DNA from: JBFWVD01 sp050246915
GTDB lineage: Bacteria; Actinomycetota; Acidimicrobiia; Acidimicrobiales; Ilumatobacteraceae
Assembly: GCA_050246915.1 (NCBI GenBank)
Contig: JBFWVD010000008.1
Span: 1-64,000, forward strand
Direction of reading: 5' to 3'
DNA: 64,000 nt
The notes below the pieces were generated by a model. That model saw only the letters and a list, made by a program, of their open reading frames with translations, was not told the origin of the DNA and did no database searches. This document shows, in pieces, positions 8,113-17,128 of this stretch. The translations under genes and the position numbers were made by a program. How positions within the stretch are numbered: the first letter of the stretch is position 1; the number at the start of each line of letters is the position of its first letter.

Positions 8113-9792
8113 ATGACGACCCACAAGCTGGGAATTCAGGATCTGGGAGTACACAACACGGCATCGCCATCCGAGGCAGCACCGTCGGCCCCGGTGAAAT
8201 CGATGCCCACGCGACATCTCGACGTGGACACGATCGAGTCATTGTGGTCGGCAGGCTGGGGAGCGGGCCCGACCACCAAGCAGCACACACCGTCGGCGAC
8301 GGGCGAACAAGGCGGCATCCAGGTCGGGGCGGCCGACGCCGCGAGCCGCAGTGACCTCGTGGTGGTGGCAAACCGGCTACCGGTGCGCCGCATCGGCGAC
8401 GATGAGAACACCGTGTGGGAGACCAGCCCTGGGGGCCTGGTGAGCGCACTACTGCCGACCCTCGCCGGGCGTTCGGTCACCTGGATCGGATGGACGGGCG
8501 ACGTGTTGTCACCCGAGCGCGAGCCACTCGCACCGTTCGAGCACGACGGCATGTTGTTGGAGCCGATCGAACTCGACGATGCCGAAGTGCGCGGCTTCTA
8601 CGACGGGTTCTCCAACGGGACGTTGTGGCCGCTGTACCACGACGCCATCGTGCCCTCGGAGTTCCATCGTGATTGGTGGGGCCACTACGTCGCTGTCAAC
8701 CAGCGTTTCGCTGACGCCGCCGCCCGTTCGGCTGCGCCCGGAGCCACGGTGTGGATACACGACTATCAGCTGCAGTTGGTCCCCCAGATGCTGCGAGCGC
8801 TACGCCCGGACGTGGCCATCGGGTTCTTCCTCCACATCCCCTATCCGCCACAGGAACTGTTCATGCGCCTGCCGTGGCGCACCGAGCTCATCAACGGCAT
8901 GCTCGGTGCTGACGTGGTGGGCTTCCAGGTTCCGGTCGCTGCTCAGAACTTCGCGGTCCTGGCCAAGCGACTGGGAGGAGCGAAGGGCAACGCGCAACGC
9001 CTCACGGTGGGCGAGCGCACGGTGCGCGTCGGCGCGTTCCCGATCTCGATCGACATCGAGCGCTACGCCCGTCTCGCCGCCGACCCGCAGACGATCATCG
9101 GCGCCAAGGAGGTGCGCGAGCGCCTCGGCAACCCGCGCATCATCATCCTCGGCGTCGATCGCCTCGACTACACCAAAGGCATCGAAGTCCGCCTCAAGGC
9201 CTATCGAGAACTCCTGCAGGATGGCAAGGTCGGCACCAGTGACTGCACGTTGGTGCAGATCGCGGTGCCGAGCCGCAGTGATGTGCCCGCCTACGGCGAC
9301 GAGCGCGATCGCATCGAGCGTCTCGTCGGTGAGATCAACGGTGACTACGGCGAGATGGGCGCGCCGGCGGTGCACTATCTGCATCGCAATCTCTCCATCG
9401 CCGAACTGGTGGAGCTGTACCTCGCAGCCGATCTGCTCCTCGTCACTCCCTATCGCGACGGGATGAACCTGGTGGCCAAGGAGTACGTGGCCTGTCGTCT
9501 CGACGACACCGGCTCGTTGGTGCTGAGCGAGTTCGCCGGAGCAGCTCGCGAGCTGTCCGCCGCGAGCTTGGTCAACCCATACGACATCGCCGCGGTGAAG
9601 GAAGCCATCGTCAGCGCCATGAAGGCGTCACCGCGAGATGTGCAGCGGCGCATGCGGGCCATGCGCCGTGCGGTGGACCGCTGGACAGTGCACGATTGGG
9701 CCAAGGTGTTCATCGACACCGTCACGGCCAGCACCGCGTCGGTCCCCGAGGCCCCGAGCGATGGGGGCGCTGCAGCCGTTTCGGCACCGTAG
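8113..9792 (+). CDS. otsA: Alpha,alpha-trehalose-phosphate synthase (GT20)
   Basis: The protein has 559 residues and joins UDP-glucose and glucose 6-phosphate into trehalose 6-phosphate. The GT20 landmarks are all present: VVVANRLPVRR at about residue 83, SPGGLVSAL, IGWTGD, WIHDYQLQLVPQMLR, HIPYPPQELF, VDRLDYTKGI, and PYRDGMNLVAKEYVAC. The first ~80 residues are a Ser/Thr/Ala-rich extension that precedes the catalytic fold and looks disordered. The ATG at 8113 is preceded by GGAGG with a 5-nt gap and is preferred over starts further upstream. No OtsB phosphatase gene is in the window. Confidence 0.95.
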   Translation: MTTHKLGIQDLGVHNTASPSEAAPSAPVKSMPTRHLDVDTIESLWSAGWGAGPTTKQHTPSATGEQGGIQVGAADAASRSDLVVVANRLPVRRIGDDENTVWETSPGGLVSALLPTLAGRSVTWIGWTGDVLSPEREPLAPFEHDGMLLEPIELDDAEVRGFYDGFSNGTLWPLYHDAIVPSEFHRDWWGHYVAVNQRFADAAARSAAPGATVWIHDYQLQLVPQMLRALRPDVAIGFFLHIPYPPQELFMRLPWRTELINGMLGADVVGFQVPVAAQNFAVLAKRLGGAKGNAQRLTVGERTVRVGAFPISIDIERYARLAADPQTIIGAKEVRERLGNPRIIILGVDRLDYTKGIEVRLKAYRELLQDGKVGTSDCTLVQIAVPSRSDVPAYGDERDRIERLVGEINGDYGEMGAPAVHYLHRNLSIAELVELYLAADLLLVTPYRDGMNLVAKEYVACRLDDTGSLVLSEFAGAARELSAASLVNPYDIAAVKEAIVSAMKASPRDVQRRMRAMRRAVDRWTVHDWAKVFIDTVTASTASVPEAPSDGGAAAVSAP

Positions 9793-9832
9793 CCGTAATC
9801 TTCGACCCCATCGCCGGTGAACTCATGCCGGT

Positions 9833-10369
9833 ATGGAACAGGAGTGGGGTCGCGTGCCGATCAGGAGTCTGGGAGAACTGGTGCCGACGGTCGATCCGAC
9901 CGCATGGGTGAGCGAGAACGGCTACGTGGTCGGTGACGTCATCATCGGCGAAGGCTCCTCGGTGTGGCCCGGCGCGGTGGTGCGTGGTGATTTCGGTTCC
10001 ATCCGGATCGGCGCCAACACCCACATCGAGGACAACTGCGTCGTGCACGCCGAAGGACCCAACGAGATCGGTGACAACGTGATCGTCGGCCACAGCGTGG
10101 TGGTCCACGGCCGCAGCATCGGATCGAACTGCCTCATCGGCAGCCACACGACGATCCTCGATCGTGCGATCGTCGGAGACCGATGCCTCATCGCCGCCAA
10201 CTCACTGGTGCTCGGCGGCACCGTGATCCCCGACGGATCGTTCGTCTACGGCGCTCCCGCGCAGGTGCGCCCGGCCAGCGAGTCGCAGCTGCAGATGCTC
10301 GGCCAACTGTCGGGGCGCGACGTGGGTTATGCGGCGATGTCGAAGCGGTACAAGGACGCCGGCCTCTGA
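9833..10369 (+). CDS. Gamma-class carbonic anhydrase family protein (left-handed beta helix)
   Basis: The protein has 178 residues made largely of hexapeptide repeats: VVGDVIIGEGSSVWPGAVVRGD, IRIGANTHIEDNCVVH, IVGHSVVVHG, LIGSHTTILD and LIAANSLVLGG. The zinc ligands of this family fit the histidines in VVH and GHSVVVHG. Members form trimers and either hydrate carbon dioxide or act on acyl groups. A GTG at 9854 with AGGAG just upstream gives a product starting VPIRSLGELVP and may be the real start; I kept the ATG at 9833. It ends 13 nt before a tandem repeat array. Confidence 0.88.
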   Translation: MEQEWGRVPIRSLGELVPTVDPTAWVSENGYVVGDVIIGEGSSVWPGAVVRGDFGSIRIGANTHIEDNCVVHAEGPNEIGDNVIVGHSVVVHGRSIGSNCLIGSHTTILDRAIVGDRCLIAANSLVLGGTVIPDGSFVYGAPAQVRPASESQLQMLGQLSGRDVGYAAMSKRYKDAGL

Positions 10370-10382
10370 GAAGGAAGGGTGC

Positions 10383-10514
10383 GCTCAAACGGGTCTGCTT
10401 CGCCGAGTCCGCTCCGCTTCCTCGGCTCAAACGGGTCTGCTTCGCCGAGTCCGCTCCGCTTCCTCGGCTCAAACGGGTCTGCTTCGCCGAGTCCGCTCCG
10501 CTTCCTCGGCTCAA
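10383..10514 (+). repeat. Tandem array, three 42-bp hairpin-forming units
   Basis: Three identical 42-bp units start at 10383, 10425 and 10467, followed by the first 6 bases of a fourth. Each unit holds GCCGAG and CTCGGC as inverted arms about 13 bases apart (10402-10407 and 10421-10426 in the first unit). The array fills the gap between two convergent genes and stops 4 nt before the acetyltransferase stop codon. A related 45-bp family is found at 38630-38809. Open frames through the array are caused by the repeat period being a multiple of three. Confidence 0.95.
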
Positions 10515-10518
10515 GAAC

Positions 10519-11007
10519 TCAGACGTCGCGCCAGTAGATGATGGCCGGCTCGCCGTTGACCGCCCGAGGCACTCGGCCGATCTGCTGCCAGCCCAACTCC
10601 TCGTACATGGCGCGTGCCGGGTTCGACTCGAACACCAGGTTGAACTGGATGGCGTCGTAGCCGTACTGCGGCGCCCGGGTGATGGAATCGGTCACGAGCG
10701 CACGTCCCACGCCACGCCCCCGGAAGCGGGCGTCAGCGATGTACCCCGCGTTGGCGATGTGCGCAGCGCGTCCGGGTTGGTTGGGCTTGAGGTAGTACGC
10801 CCCGGCCAATTCGCCCTCGATGCGAGCACACACCACGACGCTCACGTGGTGCACCCAACTGTCATGGAACACGTCGTGGGTCAGGGGAGCCGCGTGTGGA
10901 TAGCCCTCGCCGGCCCCGACGATGCGGCCGAACAGATCGAACAACGCACCTTCCTCACCGGGGCGTATGGGGGAGATGTCGAGCGCGTCAACGTCACTTG
11001 ACTTCAT
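10519..11007 (-). CDS. GNAT-family N-acetyltransferase
   Basis: The protein has 162 residues with the acetyl-CoA-binding signature of GNAT enzymes: GYIADARFRGRGVGRALV (motif A, R/Q-x-x-G-x-G/A), then the C-terminal FESNPARAMYEELGWQQIGRVP. The N-terminal portion IRPGEEGALFDLFGRI is the usual first strand and helix. Acceptor unknown. It starts 6 nt downstream of the transketolase stop, so it is probably the second gene of the tkt transcript. Its stop codon borders the 42-bp repeat array. Its 5' end contains a near-palindrome, GTCAAC-N4-CTTGAC on the plus strand at 10988-11003. Confidence 0.88.
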   Translation of the reverse strand: MKSSDVDALDISPIRPGEEGALFDLFGRIVGAGEGYPHAAPLTHDVFHDSWVHHVSVVVCARIEGELAGAYYLKPNQPGRAAHIANAGYIADARFRGRGVGRALVTDSITRAPQYGYDAIQFNLVFESNPARAMYEELGWQQIGRVPRAVNGEPAIIYWRDV

Positions 11008-11013
11008 GTTGCG

Positions 11014-13065
11014 TCACAGTCCCAGAGCGGTGCGGGCCGCCTCGGCCACGTGCTCAGCGGTGATGCCGAGTTCCTTCATCACCACGCCACCGGGGGCCGA
11101 CGCACCGAAACGGTCGATGCCCACGCTGACATCGGCGTAGCGGCTCCATCCGAAGGTGACGCCGGCCTCCACCGACACCGCCGGCAGTTCCGGTCGCAGC
11201 ACGCCATCGACGTAGTCATCGTCCTGCTCTTCGAACAGGTCCCAACTCGGCAGCGACACCACGCGCGCTCCGATGCCGTCAGCTTCGAGCAAGGCCGCAG
11301 CGGCCAGCGCAACCGCCACCTCGGTACCGGTACCGATGAGGGTGACCTGGGCCTCGACGTTGTCACGCACGCAGTAGCCACCGCGCGCAACTCCGGTTGA
11401 CGAGGTGCCGTCGAGCACCGGCGTCGCCTGCCGGGACAGCACGAGCGCGGTCGGGCCATCGGAGTCGACGGCCACCTTCCAAGCCGCAGCAGTCTCGTTG
11501 GCGTCGGCGGGACGGATGAGACGCAACCCGGGCATGGCCCGCAGCGCCGCGAGATGCTCGACCGGCTGATGCGTGGGACCGTCCTCACCCACCCCCACCG
11601 AGTCGTGCGTCCACACGAAGATGCTCTTGGCCTGTGACAGCGCGGCCACCCGGACCGCACCGCGCATGTAGTCGCTGAACACGAAGAACGTGCCGCCCGC
11701 TGGCAGGGCACCGCCGTGTAGCGCCATGCCGTTCATGATCGCCCCCATGCCGTGCTCACGCACGCCGAAGTACAGCTGGCGGCCACCGGGGTGCTCGCGC
11801 GACTGCTGCTCGGCGCCGCCCAACTTGGTGCCGGTGTTGCCACTCAGATCGGCGCCGCCGGCCACGAGGCCTGGCACCACGTCGAGCGTGGCCTCGAAGC
11901 ACTTGCCGATGGCAACCCGAGTGGCGATCGACTCGCCCGGCTTCCACGATGGCAGCGACGCCTCCCAACCCTCGACCCCGCGGTTTGCCTGCGCGGCGTC
12001 CCACAGCGCTCGATCGTCCGACCACGGATCGAACCGCACGTCCCATCCGGCACGTGCCTCGCGGCCGCGCCGACGGGCGCGTGTGCGCGAGGCGGCGACG
12101 ATGTCGCTCGGCGCCCAGAAGCTCTGATCGGCCGGGATGCCGAGGATCTCCTTGGTGCGAGCGATCTCCTCCGGCTCGAACGGATCACCGTGGGCCTTGG
12201 AGGTGTCGGTGTACTTGGGGGACGGATAGCCGATGTGGCTGCGCAGCACCAGCAATGTGGGAGCGTCGTTGTTGCCCATCTCCGAACGGATGGCATGTTC
12301 GAGCGCGTCGAGGTCGTTGGCGATCTCACCGACGTTGACCACATTCCAGCCGTAGGCGGCGAAACGTTGCGGGGTGTTGTCGGTGAACGCAAGCTCGGTC
12401 GGGCCGTCGATGGTGATGTGGTTGTCGTCGTAGATGGCGATCAGCCGGCCGAGGCCGAGATGTCCGGCCAGCGATGCGGCCTCGTGGCTCACGCCTTCTT
12501 GCAAGCATCCGTCACCGGCGATGACGAAGGTGTGATGGTTGCAACGACCTTCCCCGAAACGAGCGCGGGTGTAACGCTCGGCGATGGCCATGCCGACCGC
12601 ATTGGCGAAGCCTTGGCCGAGAGGTCCGGTCGTGACCTCGACGCCGTGGGTGTGATGCACCTCGGGGTGGCCCGGTGTGCGTGAACCCCACTGGCGGAAC
12701 GCTTTGATGTCATCCAAGGTGACGTCGTAACCGTGTAGGTACAACGACGAGTACAACAAGATCGAGGCGTGACCGATGGACAGCACGAATCGATCCCGGT
12801 CGGGCCATGCCGAGTCGGCGGGATCGTGCTGCATGATCCGGCCGAACAGCACCTGGGCCAACGGAGCCAACGCCATGGCCGTGCCCGGATGTCCGGAGTT
12901 GGCGGCGCGGGGCGCGTCCATGGCCAGACCTCGGATGATGCGAACGCACGCCTCGTCGAGCTCCCGATCGGACAGTGCGCTCCGTTCCCCTGATGAGGGG
13001 TCCCCGGCGCCGTGTTCAGCAGTGTTGGTCACGTCAGCCGAACCTAGCGGAGCGGACGCCCGCAC
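11014..13065 (-). CDS. tkt: Transketolase
   Basis: The protein has 683 residues. Landmarks in order are NSGHPGTAMALAPLAQVLF (thiamine-diphosphate domain), GPLGQGFANAVGMAIAER, VIAGDGCLQEGVSHEAASLAG (GDG-x~26-N cofactor motif), FGVREHGMGAIMNGMALHGG in the pyrimidine-binding domain, and HDSVGVGEDGPTHQPVEHLAALRA. It transfers two-carbon ketol units in the pentose-phosphate pathway. Two GTG starts are possible, 13065 and 13032; neither has a strong ribosome site and only 11 residues differ. A GNAT gene follows at 6 nt and a FIST gene precedes at 12 nt, all on the same strand. Confidence 0.95.
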   Translation of the reverse strand: MRASAPLGSADVTNTAEHGAGDPSSGERSALSDRELDEACVRIIRGLAMDAPRAANSGHPGTAMALAPLAQVLFGRIMQHDPADSAWPDRDRFVLSIGHASILLYSSLYLHGYDVTLDDIKAFRQWGSRTPGHPEVHHTHGVEVTTGPLGQGFANAVGMAIAERYTRARFGEGRCNHHTFVIAGDGCLQEGVSHEAASLAGHLGLGRLIAIYDDNHITIDGPTELAFTDNTPQRFAAYGWNVVNVGEIANDLDALEHAIRSEMGNNDAPTLLVLRSHIGYPSPKYTDTSKAHGDPFEPEEIARTKEILGIPADQSFWAPSDIVAASRTRARRRGREARAGWDVRFDPWSDDRALWDAAQANRGVEGWEASLPSWKPGESIATRVAIGKCFEATLDVVPGLVAGGADLSGNTGTKLGGAEQQSREHPGGRQLYFGVREHGMGAIMNGMALHGGALPAGGTFFVFSDYMRGAVRVAALSQAKSIFVWTHDSVGVGEDGPTHQPVEHLAALRAMPGLRLIRPADANETAAAWKVAVDSDGPTALVLSRQATPVLDGTSSTGVARGGYCVRDNVEAQVTLIGTGTEVAVALAAAALLEADGIGARVVSLPSWDLFEEQDDDYVDGVLRPELPAVSVEAGVTFGWSRYADVSVGIDRFGASAPGGVVMKELGITAEHVAEAARTALGL

Positions 13066-13077
13066 ACGCGGGGCGGC

Positions 13078-14283
13078 TCAGCGGAACACGGCCACCGAGG
13101 CAGTGAATCCGTGGAGATGGTTGCGACCGTTGAGCGGTCCGATCTCGCCGGCGCAGAACATCCCCGCCAGCGGTATGGACGGCCCGAGGACCTCTTGCAC
13201 CGCGCTGGCGTCGTGATGCGGATGGCCGAACAGATGAGCACCTCGCCCGTTGCAGGTGAACACCAACGCGGCACGGGCCGGTTGTGCCGCTCCGGCGCGG
13301 GTCAGCAAGATCGTGAGGTCCTCATCGGCGGTGGCGGCGTCTCGAACGTGGAACTGCACCGTGGCCCCGACCGGCACCGCTTCCCCGACGGCAACGCCGC
13401 TGCGCTCGCGATCGGCGCCGAGCACCGCCCGGATGAGGAAGTCGCCCCGTTCGTAATCGAGCTTGGAGTCCTCGATCACGATCCCGCAGTGCAACCCGTG
13501 TGCGGCGAGCGAGCGGTCGGTTTCGTCGAGATCGGTGATCATCTCGATGAGTCGTTCGAGCGCGGGCCGGCCACCGAGCTCGCCGATGACCGGGCCGTCC
13601 GATGCGGTCACCGTGAACGGGGCGCCGATGGGGCGACACCCCTGTGACACGACCGTGCTCGGCGAGACCTCGGCGGGGGAAAGCACCGAATCGAGCAGGA
13701 CCCCGACCGCCCCATCCACCCAGTGTCGAATGGGCCCACCCAGCGACTCGTGGCCGATGAGGACGTTGCCAGCCGGTAGATCCGACGCCGATGCCATGCC
13801 ACCGATGACCGACAGGTGCGGCAGTTCGGAGTTCACGCGAGCGAGGAATCGATCGATGGGGAACGTGAACGGATCGCCCAGCAGCAACAGGGACCGTGCC
13901 TCTCCGGCCGAATCGGGCAGGCCGAGTACCTGCCATCCATCAATGGTCTGCTCGGCCCACAAGCGGACTGGTTCGACGCGCGCTCCCGGTAGCACGGCGG
14001 CCCACACGCTCAGGGCGGGGCCCGTCTCGACCTCCCGTGCGCCGCCGAGCACCGCCGCCGCGGTGGATCCGACACAGACCCTCGGCCCGAGCAACTCGTG
14101 GATGGTGTGGGTGATGGCCTCGAGCTGCGACCGGTGATGCGTCGACGAGAAGATCACGCACAGATCGGGCGTCGCCGGCAGCGTCTCGAGCAACTCGCCG
14201 ATGATCTCACCAATGGCCACCGAGCTGTCGGGGTGCTCACTCATCGATGACGCGAACGCCGCCCTGACGTCGCTCATGACCAT
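13078..14283 (-). CDS. FIST-domain sensory protein
   Basis: The protein has 401 residues and matches the FIST N plus C domain layout. The N-terminal half holds CVIFSSTHHRSQLEAI and CVGSTAAAVLGG; the C-terminal half holds LVFTCNGRGAHLFG and a final AGEIGPLNGRNHLHGFTASVAVF, the typical ending of FIST_C. FIST domains are thought to sense small ligands such as amino acids and are often linked to signalling modules, but none is fused here. The start at 14283 overlaps the upstream stop as TGATG; a second ATG at 14277 is also possible. Confidence 0.85.
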   Translation of the reverse strand: MVMSDVRAAFASSMSEHPDSSVAIGEIIGELLETLPATPDLCVIFSSTHHRSQLEAITHTIHELLGPRVCVGSTAAAVLGGAREVETGPALSVWAAVLPGARVEPVRLWAEQTIDGWQVLGLPDSAGEARSLLLLGDPFTFPIDRFLARVNSELPHLSVIGGMASASDLPAGNVLIGHESLGGPIRHWVDGAVGVLLDSVLSPAEVSPSTVVSQGCRPIGAPFTVTASDGPVIGELGGRPALERLIEMITDLDETDRSLAAHGLHCGIVIEDSKLDYERGDFLIRAVLGADRERSGVAVGEAVPVGATVQFHVRDAATADEDLTILLTRAGAAQPARAALVFTCNGRGAHLFGHPHHDASAVQEVLGPSIPLAGMFCAGEIGPLNGRNHLHGFTASVAVFR

Positions 14284-14684
14284 CAGCTTCCGGGCTCGCC
14301 AGCAACCGGGGGGAGCAAGGTGAGCGGCACGACGGTCCACGGTCCTCGGTCGATACGCACGTGCGCCTCGATCATGCCGTACTCGGCGAACTCCAACTCG
14401 GCCCGCACCAGTCGGTAGGTGAACTTGCCGGGTTCGACCGTGAACGGGCTCACGTTTCGAGCCACCTGTTCCTCACCCCGGTAGAACACCGCCTCACAGA
14501 TGCCGTTGCCCGGCTCATCTGCCCGGCAACGCACCAGCACCACCAGATGCGGCTCGATGGTGACCGGGACCGGGCTGGGCGCCGGCGTCGAGAAATAGAC
14601 GCCGGTCAGATCGATGCGGGTCGACGGGCCCGGAGCCGGTCGGAGGTTGAAGTTGTCGACGAACAGCGCGGCCACAATGTCCAT
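14283..14684 (-). CDS. Conserved hypothetical protein, DUF6941-like (133 aa)
   Basis: The protein starts MDIVAALFVDNFNLRP and shows an immunoglobulin-like beta pattern: FSTPAPSPVPVTIEPHLVVLV, then EAVFYRGEEQVARNV, and a final RIDRGPWTVVPLTLLP. The opening DNFNLRP...IDLTGVYFS resembles the small DUF6941 family, whose members begin with an Asp-rich strand followed by a glycine-containing turn. The assignment is tentative. No signal peptide or membrane segment is visible. It is translationally coupled to the FIST gene, which suggests a shared role. Confidence 0.6.
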   Translation of the reverse strand: MDIVAALFVDNFNLRPAPGPSTRIDLTGVYFSTPAPSPVPVTIEPHLVVLVRCRADEPGNGICEAVFYRGEEQVARNVSPFTVEPGKFTYRLVRAELEFAEYGMIEAHVRIDRGPWTVVPLTLLPPVAGEPGS

Positions 14685-14766
14685 GGTTCAGCGAACCTAT
14701 CGGCTGGCTGCCCTCGTGCCCAGGGCGCGCCGGTCATCTCGGCGGGCTGCGAAGACGCGCTCGACC

Positions 14767-15513
14767 TCAGACGGGCTGGGGAGAGCGTGGCTTGGCCAGC
14801 ACGGTGCGGTCGAGTCGCACCTTGGCCAAGCGGCAGAACGCGAGCGCACGGATGAGGATCCAGCCCGGATCGATCTCGGCCTTGTGGAGGCGGAACGTGG
14901 CGCTCGTCGGAGCCGCGTGATGGTTGTTGTGGAGGCCTTCACCAGCGGTGAGGAAGGCGAGCCACTGCAGGTTGGTGGCCGAGTTGTCGAACGGGCGCTT
15001 GCCGAAGTGATGGCCGATGGCGTTCACCGCTCCCGACAACTGCAGATAGGCGACCATGTGGAAGACCGCGGCGATCAGCCCGTAGATCGGACCGAGGGTG
15101 ACGATGAGCAGCGTGATGCCGAGGCCCAGACCGAGCCATGCCCGGTCGAACAGGACCTTGTCCCACTTGTCGGGCTGCAGATCCTTGGCGTACTTGGCCG
15201 TGGTCTCGGGATCGACGGCCACGCGGCGGTACATGGCCGGATTGGTCAACTGCACCCGCACCCAACCGCTGATGGCGGGGGAGTGGGGATCGTCGACGGT
15301 GTCGGTGTGGGCATGGTGCTTGCGGTGCACCGCAGCCCAGGCACGTGGCTTCATGCCCGTGCTCATCCACAAGATCACCCGGAACACGAACTGCAGCGCA
15401 GGGTGGAACGTGAGTGCCTTGTGGGCCAAGGATCGATGCAGGTAGATCGTGGTGACCGTGATGGCCACCTGGGTCACGGCGAAGCCGACGAGGAGGGCGA
15501 TGACGAGGCGCAT
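14767..15513 (-). CDS. Acyl-CoA / fatty-acid delta-9-type desaturase
   Basis: The protein has 248 residues and is an integral-membrane di-iron desaturase. The three histidine boxes are visible: HRSLAH near residue 26, HRKHHAHTD near residue 66, and GLHNNHHAAPTSA near residue 200. Hydrophobic segments surround them (the N-terminus, FVFRVILWM, LGLGLGITLLIVTLGPIYGLIAAVF). It introduces a double bond into fatty acyl chains, using electrons from a ferredoxin, rubredoxin or cytochrome b5. It is divergent from a TetR regulator 199 nt away, which is a reasonable candidate to control it, although no operator was identified. Confidence 0.92.
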   Translation of the reverse strand: MRLVIALLVGFAVTQVAITVTTIYLHRSLAHKALTFHPALQFVFRVILWMSTGMKPRAWAAVHRKHHAHTDTVDDPHSPAISGWVRVQLTNPAMYRRVAVDPETTAKYAKDLQPDKWDKVLFDRAWLGLGLGITLLIVTLGPIYGLIAAVFHMVAYLQLSGAVNAIGHHFGKRPFDNSATNLQWLAFLTAGEGLHNNHHAAPTSATFRLHKAEIDPGWILIRALAFCRLAKVRLDRTVLAKPRSPQPV

Positions 15514-15711
15514 TGGGGTGGCACCTTAGCGTCTACCTGCCGGTCGGTAGGTACCCCGGCGAGGGACTATCGTCCTCATTTGCTCAGGTGCTCTAGCCTG
15601 CGCCGATATGCACGCGACCCGTTGCGTCACCCGTGACGGGTCAGCGCCGTGCGGACACGCATCATCGTCGTCGCCCCAGCCGACGCCGGCCATTGTGAGG
15701 ATCGCTGCTCC

Positions 15712-16323
15712 ATGAGCGACAACGAACACGGTCACTCCACCCGCGAGGCCATCTTGTCCGAGGCGCTGCGGTGCTTCGCCGAGCAGGGTTACGACGGCAC
15801 GTCCCTCAACGACATCGCGGCCGGAGTCGGCATTCGGCGCCAGAGCCTTCTGCACTACTTCGCGTCCAAAGAAGCGCTGTATCGCGAAGTGTTCGAGGGT
15901 GTCCTGTCCGAATGGTGGAAGCGGGTCGAGTCCGCGGTCGGCCAGGACCGAGGTGGATGGCAGCAGGTCGACCACGTCATCACCGCCGGGTTCCGGTTCT
16001 TCGTCGAGACACCGGAATTCGTCCGTCTGCTGCGCCGTGAGGCCCTCGACGGAGGAGCCCACCTCGGCATCGATCTGGCCGCCGCGCTTCGTCCGTTGTT
16101 CGATCGCGCGGTGGCGTACTTCCGACGCGAGATGGCAGCGGGCAACTTCAGGGAGCATGATCCAGAGCAGATGTTGCTCACCGGATATGGAGCCCTGCTC
16201 AGCTACTTCTCGGACGCGCCGTTCCTCGGCGGGTTGCTCGATCGCGATCCTCTCGATCCCGAGGTCCTCGACGCCCGTCTCGAGCACGTGCGCAGCTTCT
16301 TCAAGGCGGCACTGAGACCATGA
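15712..16323 (+). CDS. TetR/AcrR-family transcriptional regulator
   Basis: The protein has 203 residues. The N-terminal helix-turn-helix is typical: TREAILSEALRCFAEQGYDGTSLNDIAAGVGIRRQSLLHYFASKEALYREVFEG. The ligand domain contains WWKRVESAVGQDRGGWQQVDHVITAGFRFF and matches the common acyl-responsive TetR type. I chose the ATG at 15712 (GAGG about 12 nt upstream). It is divergent from the desaturase and its stop overlaps the phosphopantetheinyl transferase start (ATGA at 16320-16323). The combination suggests lipid-related regulation, by inference. Confidence 0.92.
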   Translation: MSDNEHGHSTREAILSEALRCFAEQGYDGTSLNDIAAGVGIRRQSLLHYFASKEALYREVFEGVLSEWWKRVESAVGQDRGGWQQVDHVITAGFRFFVETPEFVRLLRREALDGGAHLGIDLAAALRPLFDRAVAYFRREMAAGNFREHDPEQMLLTGYGALLSYFSDAPFLGGLLDRDPLDPEVLDARLEHVRSFFKAALRP

Positions 16324-17000
16324 TCGTCGATTCCTCCACCACCGACTCGATGGCGGCACGCCGCTTCGACCCCGAACTCATCGCGTCGATGTTCACTCCA
16401 TCGGTCGCGGTCCGCGTCGGCCAGGTCGATCCGGGCGCGACGTCGCCGCTCCCCGCGGAGGCCCAGGCGATGGCCGGCGTGCGGCCCAGTCGTCGCGCCG
16501 AGTTCTTCACCGGTCGGACGCTGGCCCGCCTGGCCATGACCGACGCGGGCCTCAGCCCTTGCGAACTTGCCGTGGGCGAGGACCGGGCACCGTGCTGGCC
16601 GAGCGGGCTGCACGGCACCATCGCTCATGCCGGCACCTGGTGTCTGGCCGCGGTGTCGCTGACCAACTCGATCGGCATCGACATCGAACCGTGCGATCAG
16701 CGACTCGACGACGTGCACTCGGTCGTGCTGGCGCCGACCGAGGCCATGCCATCGGTGGCCGGTCTCGGCCAGCGCGATTGCGAGGTCGACCCGGTGCTGA
16801 TCGCGTTCTGCGCCAAGGAAGCGGTGTTCAAAGCGACCTGGCCGCTCGACCACGTCTGGCGCGAGTTCGGGGACGTCGCCATCACCGTCACCGGCAACAC
16901 GTTCGCCGTCACCTGGGCGGCTGAACCGTTGCCCGGTGAGGTCGTGGGGCAGTGGGCCATCCACGCCGACCACGTCGTCACCACGGCCTGGGTCATCTGA
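16320..17000 (+). CDS. 4'-phosphopantetheinyl transferase (Sfp/EntD type)
   Basis: The protein has 226 residues. The transferase signatures are present: RAEFFTGRTLAR (the EntD N-terminal motif), a His in GTIAHAGTWCLAAVS, IGIDIEPCD (magnesium-binding D-x-E) and FCAKEAVFKATW (the W/F-x-x-KEA-x-x-K motif). It moves the phosphopantetheine arm from coenzyme A onto carrier-protein serines. No polyketide or non-ribosomal peptide genes are in the window, so its carrier protein is elsewhere. It is translationally coupled to the TetR gene. A perfect inverted repeat follows its stop. Confidence 0.9.
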   Translation: MIVDSSTTDSMAARRFDPELIASMFTPSVAVRVGQVDPGATSPLPAEAQAMAGVRPSRRAEFFTGRTLARLAMTDAGLSPCELAVGEDRAPCWPSGLHGTIAHAGTWCLAAVSLTNSIGIDIEPCDQRLDDVHSVVLAPTEAMPSVAGLGQRDCEVDPVLIAFCAKEAVFKATWPLDHVWREFGDVAITVTGNTFAVTWAAEPLPGEVVGQWAIHADHVVTTAWVI

Positions 17001-17027
17001 GGACCCGTCTGAGGGACCCTCCGCGAA

Positions 17028-17070
17028 GTTCCGAGGGTTGTGATCGCTCATCGATCACAACCCTCGGAAC
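17028..17070. terminator. Perfect 19-bp inverted repeat, putative terminator
   Basis: The arms at 17028-17046 and 17052-17070 are exact reverse complements with a 5-base loop (CTCAT). The structure lies 27 nt after the transferase stop and 58 nt before the next gene. There is no T-run after it, so it may be a factor-dependent or non-canonical terminator or a protein-binding palindrome. Confidence 0.75.
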
Positions 17071-17128
17071 GTTTGCGGGGTAGCGAGCGGGCCACCGGCA
17101 CCAGGAGAAGTTCGCGTACGGTTGGGTC

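Noticed and set aside
10188..10541. Open frames through the 42-bp array encoding a repeated 14-residue peptide
   Set aside because: The frames are open because the unit is a multiple of three and has no stop; no ribosome site, and adjacent genes explain the ends.
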